From contig NZ_NFUR01000007.1 in assembly GCF_002127225.1 (NCBI RefSeq), positions 1 to 64,000 of the forward strand: DNA of 64,000 bases, given 5' to 3'. The position numbers and the translations under genes were made by a program. Positions 24,941-33,090 of the stretch are shown here, in pieces; the stretch's first letter is position 1; each line of letters opens with the position of its first letter. This DNA comes from Sphingomonas sp. IBVSS2. Lineage in GTDB: Bacteria; Pseudomonadota; Alphaproteobacteria; Sphingomonadales; Sphingomonadaceae. The notes beneath the pieces are model-generated. The model did no database searches. It was given only the letters and a program-made list of their open reading frames with translations, and was not told the DNA's origin.

Positions 24941-25783
24941 TCAGCTCCACGCCGCCATCGGCGGCAGGCTCATCAGGATCGCATCGATATTGCCGCCGGT
25001 CTTCAGCCCGAACAGGGTGCCCCGGTCGTAGATCAGGTTGAACTCGGCATAGCGGCCGCGCCATTCGAGCTGCTGCCGGCGTTCGGCCTCGCCAAAGGGC
25101 AGGCCCATCCGCCGCCGCACGATGCGGGGATAGATGTCCAGGAACGCGCGGCCGACATCCTGGGTGAAGGCGAAGTCCGCCGCCCAGTCCTTCTCGAGGT
25201 GGTCGTAGAAGATTCCGCCCACGCCGCGATGGACCTTGCGGTGCGGGATGTAGAAATATTCGTCCGCCCATTTCCTGAAGCGCGGATAATGTTCCGGGTC
25301 GTGCGCGTCGCAGGCGGCCTTGAGCACCGCATGGAATTCCTCGGTATCCTCGGCATAGGGAAGGGGCGGGTTCAGGTCCGCCCCGCCGCCGAACCAGCGC
25401 CGGGTGGTGGCGAGGAAGCGCGTGTTCATGTGCACCGCGGGCACGTGCGGATTGGCCATGTGGGCGACCAGGCTGATGCCGGTGGCGAAGAATTTGGGAT
25501 CCTCGCCGGCGCCGTGGATCGACTTGGCGAATTCCCCCTCGAACGTGCCGCCGACGGTGGAGACGTTGACGCCCACCTTCTCGAACACCTTGCCCTTCAT
25601 CACGCCGCGCACGCCGCCGCCGCCAGGCTCGCCCGAGGGATCGGCGCGATCCCAGGGGATATATTCGAAGCGTGCGTCCGATCCGGCCTCGGCCTCGATC
25701 GCCTCGAACGCGGCGCAGATCGCGTCGCGCAGGCTCTCGAACCAGGTGCGGGCGGCCTGTTGCTGTTCGTCGAGCTCGATCAT
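24941..25783 (-). CDS. hemF: Oxygen-dependent coproporphyrinogen III oxidase
   Basis: A 280-residue enzyme of haem synthesis converting coproporphyrinogen III to protoporphyrinogen IX with O2. Conserved blocks include GGGVRGVMKG, the HMNTRFL histidine segment, WFGGGADLNP, EDTEEFH and GLKTGGNIDAILMSLPP at the C-terminus. The start overlaps the trmL stop as ATGA. The length is within the family range of about 280-310. Confidence 0.95.
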   Translation of the reverse strand: MIELDEQQQAARTWFESLRDAICAAFEAIEAEAGSDARFEYIPWDRADPSGEPGGGGVRGVMKGKVFEKVGVNVSTVGGTFEGEFAKSIHGAGEDPKFFATGISLVAHMANPHVPAVHMNTRFLATTRRWFGGGADLNPPLPYAEDTEEFHAVLKAACDAHDPEHYPRFRKWADEYFYIPHRKVHRGVGGIFYDHLEKDWAADFAFTQDVGRAFLDIYPRIVRRRMGLPFGEAERRQQLEWRGRYAEFNLIYDRGTLFGLKTGGNIDAILMSLPPMAAWS

Positions 25784-26229
25784 TCCGGAAATCCTTTGGT
25801 CTGGCGGAGCGCCTCGGCGAGCCCGATGCCCGCCGATACCGCGAGATTCAGGGAGCGCAGTCCGGCGCGCAGCGGTATGCGCACGATCAAATCCGCGCGC
25901 GCATGCACGAAATCCGGGGCGCCGCGGCTCTCCGAGCCGAACAACAGCGTGTCGCCGGGCCGGAACGCCGCCTCGTCGAGCCGGATCGCCCCCTTGGTGC
26001 TGAACAGCACCACGCGGCCGGCAAGCCTTTCGGCGAACGCATCGAAATCCGCGTGACGCGCGACTTCGGCGATCTCACCATAGTCCATCGCGGCGCGGCG
26101 GCGGGCGGCGTCGTTCCAGGCGAATCCCATCGGTTCGATCAAATCCACGGGCGCGCCGAAACAGGCGCCGAGGCGCAGCACGGCACCCACATTGCCGGCG
26201 ATATCGGGCTCGAACAGGGCTAGTCGCAT
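25780..26229 (-). CDS. trmL: tRNA (cytidine/uridine-34 2'-O)-methyltransferase
   Basis: A 149-residue minimal SPOUT methyltransferase acting on the wobble base of tRNA-Leu. The SAM-binding knot motifs are visible: FEPDIAGNVGAVLRLGACF (motif 1), LLFGSESRGAP (motif 2) and LRSLNLAVSAGIGLAEALRQ (motif 3). The start at 26229 (MRLALFEP) is set by homology. It is translated ahead of hemF with a four-base overlap. The divergent petA leader lies upstream. Confidence 0.92.
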   Translation of the reverse strand: MRLALFEPDIAGNVGAVLRLGACFGAPVDLIEPMGFAWNDAARRRAAMDYGEIAEVARHADFDAFAERLAGRVVLFSTKGAIRLDEAAFRPGDTLLFGSESRGAPDFVHARADLIVRIPLRAGLRSLNLAVSAGIGLAEALRQTKGFPE

Positions 26230-26430
26230 GGTGCCGCTCCTAGCGTCCACCCGCCCGGCGCAGCAAGTCGTTCAAAATCCCTGTTGCCGAAGCGCTTGGG
26301 CGCCGTCTATCAGGCCAGCTGGCTTAACCGGGAGACACCGGTGGGCCGCGAGGGGGGCCTTAGCGCCCGTGTCTGCGTCACGTCCTACCCGCGCGTCCGC
26401 CGCGGCAAGTTCGAAGTGCAAGGGGTAAAC

Positions 26431-26982
26431 ATGGCAATTGAAGGCGATCTCGCCGGTCTCGAAAATCCCCGCCGCCGCGATTATCTGCAATATGCCGCCG
26501 TTTCGGTGGCGGCTGTGGGTGCGGGCGTCGTGGTGCTGCCGCTCGTCAATTCGATGAACCCGTCGGCCGATGTGCTCGCACAGTCCACCACCGAGGTGGA
26601 CGTGTCGAAGATCGAGCCGGGCCAGGCGATCAAGACGAGCTTCCGCAAGCAGCCGCTGTTCGTGCGCAACCTCACGCCGAAGGAGATCGCCGAGGCGGAC
26701 GCGGTGCCGCTCTCCAGCCTGCGCGATCCGCAGACGCTCGAGCAGCGCACGGCCAAGGGCCATACGAACTGGCTGATCACGCTGGGCGTCTGCACCCATC
26801 TCGGCTGCGTGCCGCTGGGCGCGGGCGAGGGCGAGAATCGCGGGCCGTTCGGCGGCTATTTCTGCCCCTGCCACGGTTCGGCCTATGATACGGCCGGCCG
26901 CATCCGCCAGGGCCCCGCGCCGAAGAACCTCGAGGTTCCGAAATATAATTTCACGTCCGACTCTGTCGTCGTGGTTGGGTGA
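26431..26982 (+). CDS. petA: Rieske iron-sulfur subunit of cytochrome bc1
   Basis: A 183-residue subunit that transfers electrons from ubiquinol to cytochrome c1. The N-terminus carries a twin-arginine-like NPRRRDYLQY followed by a membrane anchor (about 19-36). The 2Fe-2S ligands lie in CTHLGC and CPCHGS, and GSAYDTAGRIRQGPAP is typical. The 202-base gap upstream contains no feature I can name beyond a weak promoter-like TTGCCG near 26283. petB follows after 12 bases. Confidence 0.96.
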   Translation: MAIEGDLAGLENPRRRDYLQYAAVSVAAVGAGVVVLPLVNSMNPSADVLAQSTTEVDVSKIEPGQAIKTSFRKQPLFVRNLTPKEIAEADAVPLSSLRDPQTLEQRTAKGHTNWLITLGVCTHLGCVPLGAGEGENRGPFGGYFCPCHGSAYDTAGRIRQGPAPKNLEVPKYNFTSDSVVVVG

Positions 26983-26994
26983 GGATAGAGCGCG

Positions 26995-28254
26995 ATGAGC
27001 TTTCCCTGGGCCAAGCATTATGAGCCGAAGCATCCGCTGATGCAGTGGGTGGACTCGCGTCTGCCGCTGCCGCGCTTCGTCTACAACGCCGTCGGCGCCG
27101 GTTATCCGGTGCCGCGCAACCTCAATTACTGGTGGAACTTCGGCGTGCTCGCCGGGGTGGCGCTGGTCTGCCAGCTGATCACCGGCATCGTGCTGGCGAT
27201 GCACTTCCATTCGTCGGCCGCGGGCGCCTTCGAATCGGTGAATGTCGGCATCATGCGCGACGTGAACGCGGGCTGGTTCCTGCGCTTCGCCCACGCCAAC
27301 GGCGCCTCGATGTTCTTCGTGGTGATCTACATCCACATGTTCCGCGGCCTCTATTACGGGTCGTACAAGGCGCCGCGCGAGATGGTGTGGCTGCTCGGCG
27401 TGGTGATCTTCCTGCTGCTGATGGCCACCGCCTTCATGGGCTATGTGCTTCCCTGGGGGCAGATGAGCTTCTGGGGCGCGCAGGTGATCACCGGCTTCTT
27501 CTCGGCGATCCCCGTGGTCGGCGACTGGGTGCGCATCTGGCTGCTCGGCGGCTATGCGCCGGACGATGCGGCGCTGAACCGCTTCTTCTCGCTCCACTAT
27601 CTCCTGCCCTTCGTGATCGCGGGCGCCGTGATCCTTCACATCTGGGCGCTGCACATCCCGGGCTCGTCGAACCCGACCGGCGTGGAAGTGAAGGGCGAGC
27701 AGGACACCGTGCCGTTCCATCCCTATTACACGGCGAAGGACGGGCTGGGCGTGGTGGTCTTCCTGATCGCCTTCTCGGCGCTGATCTTCTTCGCGCCGGA
27801 CCTGCTGGGCCATCCGGACAACTATATCCCGGCCAACCCGCTCTCCACCCCGGCGCACATCGTCCCCGAATGGTATTTCTGGCCGTTCTACGCGATCCTG
27901 CGCGCCTTCACCGCGGACTTCATCCTGCCGGCGAAGCTGTGGGGCGTGCTGGCGATGTTCGGCTCGATCCTGCTCCTGTTCTTCCTGCCCTGGCTGGACA
28001 AGTCGCCGGTGCGCTCGGGCAGCTATCGCCCGATGTACCGGATCGCCTTCTGGGTGCTGGTGGCGGACGTGCTGGTGCTCGGCTATTGCGGCGGCTCGCC
28101 GGCCGAGCCGCTCTATGTGATCGTCAGCCAGATCGCGGCAGCCTATTATTTCGCGCACTTCCTGATCGTCGTGCCGATCATCTCGCACCTGGAAACGCCG
28201 AAGCCGCTGCCGGGCTCGATCACCGAGGCCGTGCTGGCCAAGACCGGCGCGTAA
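26995..28254 (+). CDS. petB: Cytochrome b of the bc1 complex
   Basis: A 419-residue protein with eight transmembrane helices. It binds two b haems and forms both quinone sites. The Qo loop PEW appears in HIVPEWYFWPFYAILRA, and helix residues such as GQMSFWGAQVI and HYLLPF are conserved. The length is typical of proteobacterial cytochrome b. It lies between petA and petC in the standard order. Confidence 0.97.
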   Translation: MSFPWAKHYEPKHPLMQWVDSRLPLPRFVYNAVGAGYPVPRNLNYWWNFGVLAGVALVCQLITGIVLAMHFHSSAAGAFESVNVGIMRDVNAGWFLRFAHANGASMFFVVIYIHMFRGLYYGSYKAPREMVWLLGVVIFLLLMATAFMGYVLPWGQMSFWGAQVITGFFSAIPVVGDWVRIWLLGGYAPDDAALNRFFSLHYLLPFVIAGAVILHIWALHIPGSSNPTGVEVKGEQDTVPFHPYYTAKDGLGVVVFLIAFSALIFFAPDLLGHPDNYIPANPLSTPAHIVPEWYFWPFYAILRAFTADFILPAKLWGVLAMFGSILLLFFLPWLDKSPVRSGSYRPMYRIAFWVLVADVLVLGYCGGSPAEPLYVIVSQIAAAYYFAHFLIVVPIISHLETPKPLPGSITEAVLAKTGA

Positions 28255-28269
28255 GGGGGACTGGGAACA

Positions 28270-29106
28270 ATGACTTCGCTGTTCATCAAATCGATCAAGT
28301 TCCTGGTCGGCGGTGCTTTCATCCTCGTGCTGGCGATCGCGCTCTTCGGCTCGGTCAAGGGCGTGATCTACGAGCCGCCGGCGGAAACCGCCGAGCACAT
28401 GATGCACAAGCATCCGGAGCCGCTGAAGCTCGCCTCGGACGGGCTGCTCGGCAAGTTCGACCGGCGGCAGCTGCAGCGCGGCTTCCTCGTCTACAAGGAC
28501 GTCTGCTCGACCTGCCACTCGCTCAACCTGGTCTCGTTCCGCAATCTGAAGGACCTCGGCTATACCGATGCCGAGGTGAAGAAGATCGCCAAGGACTGGG
28601 GCACCAAGCAGCCGGTGTTCGACGAGAAGGGCGGCACCTGGGGCGAGCGCGACAATGTGCCGTCGGATCGCTTCCCCAAGGTCTATTATCCCGGCACCGG
28701 CACGCCGCCCGACCTCAGCCTGATCACCAAGGCGCGGCATAACGGCGCGGCCTATGTCCACTCGCTGCTGACCGGCTATAACGAGAAGCCGTCGGCGGAG
28801 GCGCTGAAGCACTTCCCGGAATTCGCCAAGACGCCCGACGGGATGCACTTCAACCCCTATTTCGCGAACCTCAACATCGCGATGCCGCCGCCGCTCACCC
28901 AGGACGGCCAGGTCAATTATTCGGACGGCACCCGCGCGACGATCCCGCAGATGTCGGAAGACGTGGCGGCGTTCCTGGTCTGGACGGCTGAACCCACGCT
29001 CGAGACGCGCCATGCGGCGGGCCTCGCCGTGCTGGGCTTCCTGATCTTCGCGGCGTTCCTGACCTATGGCGCCTATCGCTCGGTATGGGCAGGCGTTAAG
29101 CACTGA
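28270..29106 (+). CDS. petC: Cytochrome c1 of the bc1 complex
   Basis: A 278-residue precursor with an N-terminal signal/anchor helix (about 9-28). The covalent haem site CSTCH lies near residue 79, the axial Met in NIAMPPPL, and a C-terminal membrane anchor spans about 245-265 (GLAVLGFLIFAAFLTYGAY). It accepts electrons from the Rieske centre and passes them to soluble or membrane cytochrome c. It ends the petABC operon; a hairpin follows. Confidence 0.96.
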   Translation: MTSLFIKSIKFLVGGAFILVLAIALFGSVKGVIYEPPAETAEHMMHKHPEPLKLASDGLLGKFDRRQLQRGFLVYKDVCSTCHSLNLVSFRNLKDLGYTDAEVKKIAKDWGTKQPVFDEKGGTWGERDNVPSDRFPKVYYPGTGTPPDLSLITKARHNGAAYVHSLLTGYNEKPSAEALKHFPEFAKTPDGMHFNPYFANLNIAMPPPLTQDGQVNYSDGTRATIPQMSEDVAAFLVWTAEPTLETRHAAGLAVLGFLIFAAFLTYGAYRSVWAGVKH

Positions 29107-29135
29107 TCCGCTTCGGCGGCAGTATTGGCCGTATC

Positions 29136-29175
29136 GAATCCCGCCCCGGCACCGCCAGGGCGGGATTCCTGTTTC
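29136..29175 (+). terminator. Terminator-like hairpin after petC
   Basis: GAATCCCGCC (29136-29145) pairs with GGCGGGATTC (29159-29168) and is followed by CTGTTT. The T run is short, so termination may be partial and apt may be read through. Confidence 0.6.
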
Positions 29176-29185
29176 GAGGGCTTCG

Positions 29186-29722
29186 ATGGCTGAGAATGAC
29201 GACATCCGGCAGCGCATCCGGACGATTCCCGATTTCCCCAAGCCGGGCATCATGTTCCGCGACATCACCACGCTGCTGCTCGATGCCGAGGGGCTGCGGC
29301 TCACCGTGGAGCGGATGGCGGCGGCGGTGGACGGCCCGATCGATCTCGTCGCCGGGATCGAGGCGCGCGGTTTCCTGTTCGGCGCGGCGCTGGCGGTGAA
29401 GCTCGGCGCGGGCATGCTGCTGGTCCGCAAGGACGGCAAGCTGCCGGGCGCGACGATCGCCGAGGATTATGCCCTGGAATATGGCACCGACCGGATCGCC
29501 ATCCATGCCGACGCGCTGGCACCCGGCGCCCGCGTGCTGCTGGTGGACGACCTGATCGCTACCGGCGGCACCGCCCGTGCCGCGGTGCGCCTGTTGCGCA
29601 AGGCCGGGGCGGAAGTCACCCAGGCCTCGTTCGTGGTCGACCTGCCCGAGCTGGGCGGCGCGGATGCGCTGCGCGGCGACGGAATCGCGGTCCATGCGCT
29701 GGTGGCGTTCGACGGGCATTGA
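29186..29722 (+). CDS. apt: Adenine phosphoribosyltransferase
   Basis: A 178-residue purine salvage enzyme making AMP from adenine and PRPP. The PRPP-binding motif VLLVDDLIATGGTARAA is complete, and FPKPGIMFRDITTLL and EARGFLFGAALA mark the family. The start at 29186 (MAENDDI) is preferred; the same frame upstream only covers the petC end and the hairpin. The placement after petABC is common in alphaproteobacteria. Confidence 0.95.
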   Translation: MAENDDIRQRIRTIPDFPKPGIMFRDITTLLLDAEGLRLTVERMAAAVDGPIDLVAGIEARGFLFGAALAVKLGAGMLLVRKDGKLPGATIAEDYALEYGTDRIAIHADALAPGARVLLVDDLIATGGTARAAVRLLRKAGAEVTQASFVVDLPELGGADALRGDGIAVHALVAFDGH

Positions 29723-29833
29723 CCGGTGCCCGAGGGGCAGGGAACTCTCCGCCCTCCTCGCTCATTTAGGTCGATACGGGGGCGCGCAGATGCGATCCCG
29801 CTTCCGTCCGCGTCTCCCGCCAGGAGACCGGAC

Positions 29834-30163
29834 ATGCGCTTCGTCTTCAAATCCATGGTTTTCGCCGCCGGCATCGTCGGAGCCGCCACGCTCGGCGGCT
29901 GTGTCGATGACGGTTACGGTTATGGCGGCCGCGTCGCGGTCGGCTATGATGCCGCCTGGGGCGATCCCTATTGGGGCTGGTACGGCGACTATTATTATCC
30001 CGGCACCGGCTATTACGTCTATGATCGCGCCCGGGTCCGCCACCCCTGGACCGATGCGCAGCGCGGCTATTGGGAGGGCCGCCGCACCAATTGGCGCGGC
30101 AACCCGCATTGGCGGAACAACTGGCACGACTTCCGCGGGCCCGGCGGCGGCAGGCGGCGCTGA
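29834..30163 (+). CDS. Small Tyr/Gly/Arg-rich lipoprotein
   Basis: A 109-residue protein with a lipoprotein signal (lipobox LGGC, cysteine at residue 23). The mature part is rich in Tyr, Gly and Trp (GYGYGGRVAVGYDAAWGDPY) and ends with a basic RGPGGGRRR tail. Similar short surface proteins occur in sphingomonads without assigned function. It stands alone between apt and a palindromic repeat. Confidence 0.65.
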   Translation: MRFVFKSMVFAAGIVGAATLGGCVDDGYGYGGRVAVGYDAAWGDPYWGWYGDYYYPGTGYYVYDRARVRHPWTDAQRGYWEGRRTNWRGNPHWRNNWHDFRGPGGGRRR

Positions 30164-30232
30164 TCGGAGGGCCTGGCTTCACGGCGTGGTCCAGGCAGAT
30201 CGTTGATTCGCCTGGAGACTGGACTCTCATTT

Positions 30233-30260
30233 CGTCATCCCCGCTCAGGTGGGGATGACG
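30233..30260. repeat. CGTCATCCCC palindrome, copy 1
   Basis: Perfect 10-bp arms CGTCATCCCC and GGGGATGACG enclose eight bases. The same arms recur at 30821-30848, so the MaoC gene lies between the two copies. Each can form a stable hairpin after a converging gene. Confidence 0.75.
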
Positions 30261-30282
30261 GGTTTGCTGCCTGAGTCGTGCT

Positions 30283-30729
30283 CTAGGCCGGGCGCCGCCG
30301 CATCAGCGCCAATGCGACGAAGCGGAGCACCGGCTCGCCATGCTGGTTGTAGGTGGTCGTCTGCGTCCGCATGCTGCCCATGTCGGGCCGGCTGCGCGAG
30401 GGATTCACTTCGAGGATCTCGCTCTCGCAGCGCAGCACGTCGCCCGGATGGACCGGCTTGAGCCAGCGCAGCTCGTCCACTCCGGCGGCGCCCAGGCTGG
30501 CCTGGGGATGCACCGCCATCTCGGCGACGAACATCGACATGGTCATCGCGCAGGTGTGCCAGCCGCTCGCCGCCAGCCGGCCGAAATGCGTCTCGGCGGC
30601 GGCTTCGTCGGAGAGATGGAAGGGCTGCGGATCATATTTCCGCGCGAAGTCGAGCACTTCCTCGCGCGTGACTTCGTAACGGCCGAAGCTCCGCGTCGCG
30701 CCGACTTGCATGTCATCAAGGTAGAGCAT
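30283..30729 (-). CDS. MaoC-family (R)-specific enoyl-CoA hydratase-like protein
   Basis: A 148-residue hot-dog-fold protein. The hydratase signature is present: Asp and His in YDPQPFHLSDEAA (about 32-44), followed by FGRLAASGWHTC. It probably hydrates or dehydrates a thioester substrate; the exact substrate is unknown. In related bacteria a MaoC gene often sits near ychF, which is 6 kb away here. It is bounded on both sides by identical palindromes. Confidence 0.88.
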   Translation of the reverse strand: MLYLDDMQVGATRSFGRYEVTREEVLDFARKYDPQPFHLSDEAAAETHFGRLAASGWHTCAMTMSMFVAEMAVHPQASLGAAGVDELRWLKPVHPGDVLRCESEILEVNPSRSRPDMGSMRTQTTTYNQHGEPVLRFVALALMRRRPA

Positions 30730-30820
30730 GAGATCAGTTTCGGATGAAAACGGAACTTTGGCAAGCCCCGTACGCGCATTCGCATGGGCCGCGCGGCGTC
30801 CGGACGGGGGCCATACTCCC

Positions 30821-30848
30821 CGTCATCCCCGCGCAGACGGGGATGACG
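30821..30848. repeat. CGTCATCCCC palindrome, copy 2
   Basis: Arms identical to those of the copy at 30233-30260, with a different eight-base loop (GCGCAGAC). It lies between the MaoC gene and the phosphodiesterase gene in a 159-base gap that holds nothing else I can name. Confidence 0.75.
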
Positions 30849-30888
30849 AAGCCAGTTTCAAAGCCTTGCCCGGATTCTCGACCCAGCG

Positions 30889-32169
30889 CTATCGCACCAG
30901 CACGTCCCGGAAGGGCGCGTCGGTGCCGTCGACCCCGGCCTTGGGCGGCAGCCCGATCAGGTCGCGCAGCAGCGGATAGACGTCGACATTGGTGAAGGCC
31001 GGCAGCGTCGCCGGGCGGAAGGCGGGCCCGTTGGCGATGAACAGCGCGGTCATGTCCGGCGACTGGTTGTCGAACCCGTGATTGCCGCCGGTATCGCCCG
31101 GCTTGCCGGCCTTGTCGCTGATCATCCAGCCGGTCTCGGCCAGGCAGAAGATCGCCGGGATGCGCGGATTGGTGCCGTAATGGAAACGCGCCGGAATCTC
31201 TGCCTTGCGCCAGCATTCGTAATGGTCGTGCTTGCCGAGCAGCGCCTTCTCCACCTTGGCCTCCTTGCCCGGGGCGGGCGTGAGGCTGAGATAGGGGCCG
31301 GTCTCGACCAGGTGATAATCGTCGGGATCGAGCCCGCCCAGGATCGCCAGCGTCCGCTCGCCGCTGGTTGCGGCCATGCCGTGATCGGCGACGATGACGA
31401 GGTTGGCGGGCTGGCCCAGCGCGGCGAGCCCGTCGGTGAGCATGCCGATCACCGCGTCGATATCGGCAACGGCATCGGTGGTGCGCTGGTCGCCCGGGCC
31501 ATAGCTATGGCCGGCGGTATCGATCGTGTCGAAATAGAGCGTCAGCAGCTTCGGCCGGATCGTCGCGGGCCGGCGCAGCCAGTCGATCACCGCATTGACG
31601 CGCTGCGCGCCGGTGATCACCTGGTTGAACTGTGCCCAATCGCTCGGCCGCGTGCCGCCCGCGATCGCATGGGGCCAATTACTGGCCTTCACACCGCCGA
31701 TCGCCACGTTCGAGCCGGGCCAGAATTCGGTTGCGGTGCGGACGCCCGCCTTCTCCGCGTCCACCCAGATCGGCGTCGCCGCGTTCCACCAGAACGGGTC
31801 GTCGCTCATCATGGTGAAGACTTCCTTCGGCCGGGCCGCATCCTCCATCTTGTTGGCGGTGATGCCGTGATGGTCGGGATAGAGGCCGGTCACCAGCGTC
31901 CAGTGATTGGGGAAGGTCTTGGACGGGAAGCTGGGATGCATCGGCGCGGTGACGCCGCCCGTGGCAAGGCGCGAGAGATTGGGCGTCACGCCGCGCGCCA
32001 GATAATCCGCGCGGAAGCCGTCGATCGAGACGAGGATCGTCACCGGCGCACGCTGCTCGACGGCCCCCACCGGTGCCGCGGCGGGTGGCGGCGCGGCGAC
32101 GGGCGCCGTGGCACAGGCCTGGAGAATGGCGGCAAGCGCCGCGGCGGCGATCTTCGAATACCAGCGCAT
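30889..32169 (-). CDS. NPP-type nucleotide pyrophosphatase/phosphodiesterase lipoprotein
   Basis: A 426-residue exported enzyme of the alkaline phosphatase superfamily. The lipobox ILQAC anchors it to a membrane (cysteine near residue 19). Metal ligands and nucleophile are visible: SIDGFRADYL, the Thr in FPSKTFPNHWTLVTGLYP, DTIDTAGHSYGP, ADHGM and GNHGFDN. It probably hydrolyses nucleotide or phospholipid diesters in the periplasm. The start at 32169 places the signal peptide at the N-terminus; a Met 12 codons upstream is possible. Confidence 0.88.
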   Translation of the reverse strand: MRWYSKIAAAALAAILQACATAPVAAPPPAAAPVGAVEQRAPVTILVSIDGFRADYLARGVTPNLSRLATGGVTAPMHPSFPSKTFPNHWTLVTGLYPDHHGITANKMEDAARPKEVFTMMSDDPFWWNAATPIWVDAEKAGVRTATEFWPGSNVAIGGVKASNWPHAIAGGTRPSDWAQFNQVITGAQRVNAVIDWLRRPATIRPKLLTLYFDTIDTAGHSYGPGDQRTTDAVADIDAVIGMLTDGLAALGQPANLVIVADHGMAATSGERTLAILGGLDPDDYHLVETGPYLSLTPAPGKEAKVEKALLGKHDHYECWRKAEIPARFHYGTNPRIPAIFCLAETGWMISDKAGKPGDTGGNHGFDNQSPDMTALFIANGPAFRPATLPAFTNVDVYPLLRDLIGLPPKAGVDGTDAPFRDVLVR

Positions 32170-32218
32170 GCGCGGCCCCGTGACAGCGAAATGTTGCGGG
32201 GACATGTCGTTACATGCC

Positions 32219-32255
32219 GGCGCCCGGCCGGGCAAACCCTGCCCGGCCGGGCGCC
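32219..32255. repeat. Perfect 16-bp inverted repeat
   Basis: GGCGCCCGGCCGGGCA (32219-32234) is exactly complementary to 32240-32255 across a five-base loop. It lies downstream of the glutaredoxin-MauE gene on the minus strand but lacks a T run, so Rho-independent termination is uncertain. A second, shorter GC hairpin follows at about 32258-32280. Confidence 0.8.
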
Positions 32256-32287
32256 GTCCCGCCCTGGGGGCGGCGGGTCTCCCGTAC

Positions 32288-33046
32288 CTACATCGCCATG
32301 CCGCCGGGCCCGGCGATCATCCACAGCGCCATGCCGATCATGAACAGATTCTCGGTCAGCGAGACGAAGCCGAGCGGCACGTTGCTGCTGCCGCCCACAC
32401 AGGCGCATTTGAGCGTGCGCCGGTCGACATAGACCGCCTTGAACACCGAGACCGCGCCGATCGTGCCGATGGTCAGGCCCAGCGGCGCGGCGAACCAGGG
32501 GAGGGCGCCTGCGGCCATCAGCACGCCCGCCAGCCCTTCGAGGAACGGATAGGCGTAGGCATAGGGCACCCAGCGCCGCGCGAGCAGATCATAGTTGAGG
32601 AACATCGACGAGAATTTCTCGACGTCCTGCAGCTTGAGCATCGCGAGCACGCACATGCTGAAGCTCACGAACCATTCGGCCGCGCGCACCGTGAAGGGCG
32701 AGCCGGTCACCGCGAAGCTCGCCGCCATCGCCAGCGCCGCGGTCATGCCGAACAGCGCGATCACCGGGCGATAGCTGGTCGCGCCCGGCTCGGCGACCCT
32801 GCCGCCGAGGAAGCGGGTCAGGTCGTCATTGCCGCCGATCCGCTTGCCGTCGATGAACGTCTGCGGCGTGGTCTGCACGCTGTGCTCCCACTTGAACGCG
32901 TCGGTTGCCTCCCGCGTCGTCAGCCAATGATCGTCCACCGTGTAGCCGTGCCGCTCGAGCTGCCATTTGGACTTGATGCCATAGGGGCAGACATGATCGG
33001 GCATCACCATGCGATAGAGCGTCGCGCGCTTTGCGTTTTCAGTCAT
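32288..33046 (-). CDS. Glutaredoxin-MauE/DoxX fusion membrane protein
   Basis: A 252-residue two-domain protein. Residues about 8-80 are a glutaredoxin with active site CPYG (Cys20-Gly23), the cis-Pro loop TTPQTFIDGKRIGG and a following LTRFL. Residues about 92-250 form four to five membrane helices of the MauE/DoxX redox type, with KCACVGG near the C-terminus. The fusion would pass electrons between cytoplasmic thiols and a membrane cysteine pair. The start at 33046 is about six bases after the -10 of the MerR-type promoter, so the mRNA is probably leaderless; a Met three codons upstream lies within the promoter. Confidence 0.85.
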   Translation of the reverse strand: MTENAKRATLYRMVMPDHVCPYGIKSKWQLERHGYTVDDHWLTTREATDAFKWEHSVQTTPQTFIDGKRIGGNDDLTRFLGGRVAEPGATSYRPVIALFGMTAALAMAASFAVTGSPFTVRAAEWFVSFSMCVLAMLKLQDVEKFSSMFLNYDLLARRWVPYAYAYPFLEGLAGVLMAAGALPWFAAPLGLTIGTIGAVSVFKAVYVDRRTLKCACVGGSSNVPLGFVSLTENLFMIGMALWMIAGPGGMAM

Positions 33047-33052
33047 GCGCGC

Positions 33053-33084
33053 CATATAGGGTCCGTACCATAGTACGGAGTCAA
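33053..33084 (-). promoter_or_regulatory. MerR-type promoter and operator
   Basis: On the minus strand TTGACT (33079-33084) and TATATG (33053-33058) are separated by 20 bases, or by 19 if CTATAT is the -10. The spacer holds the palindrome CCGTACTATGGTACGG (33063-33078). A lengthened spacer with a dyad is the hallmark of promoters activated by MerR-family proteins. The merR gene starts six bases beyond on the other strand. Confidence 0.85.
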
Positions 33085-33090
33085 GGCGAT

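Noticed and set aside
26272..29439. A 1055-codon frame antisense to petABC
   Set aside because: High-GC DNA gives long antisense frames. petA, petB and petC are unmistakable on the plus strand, and the antisense translation has no recognisable domain.
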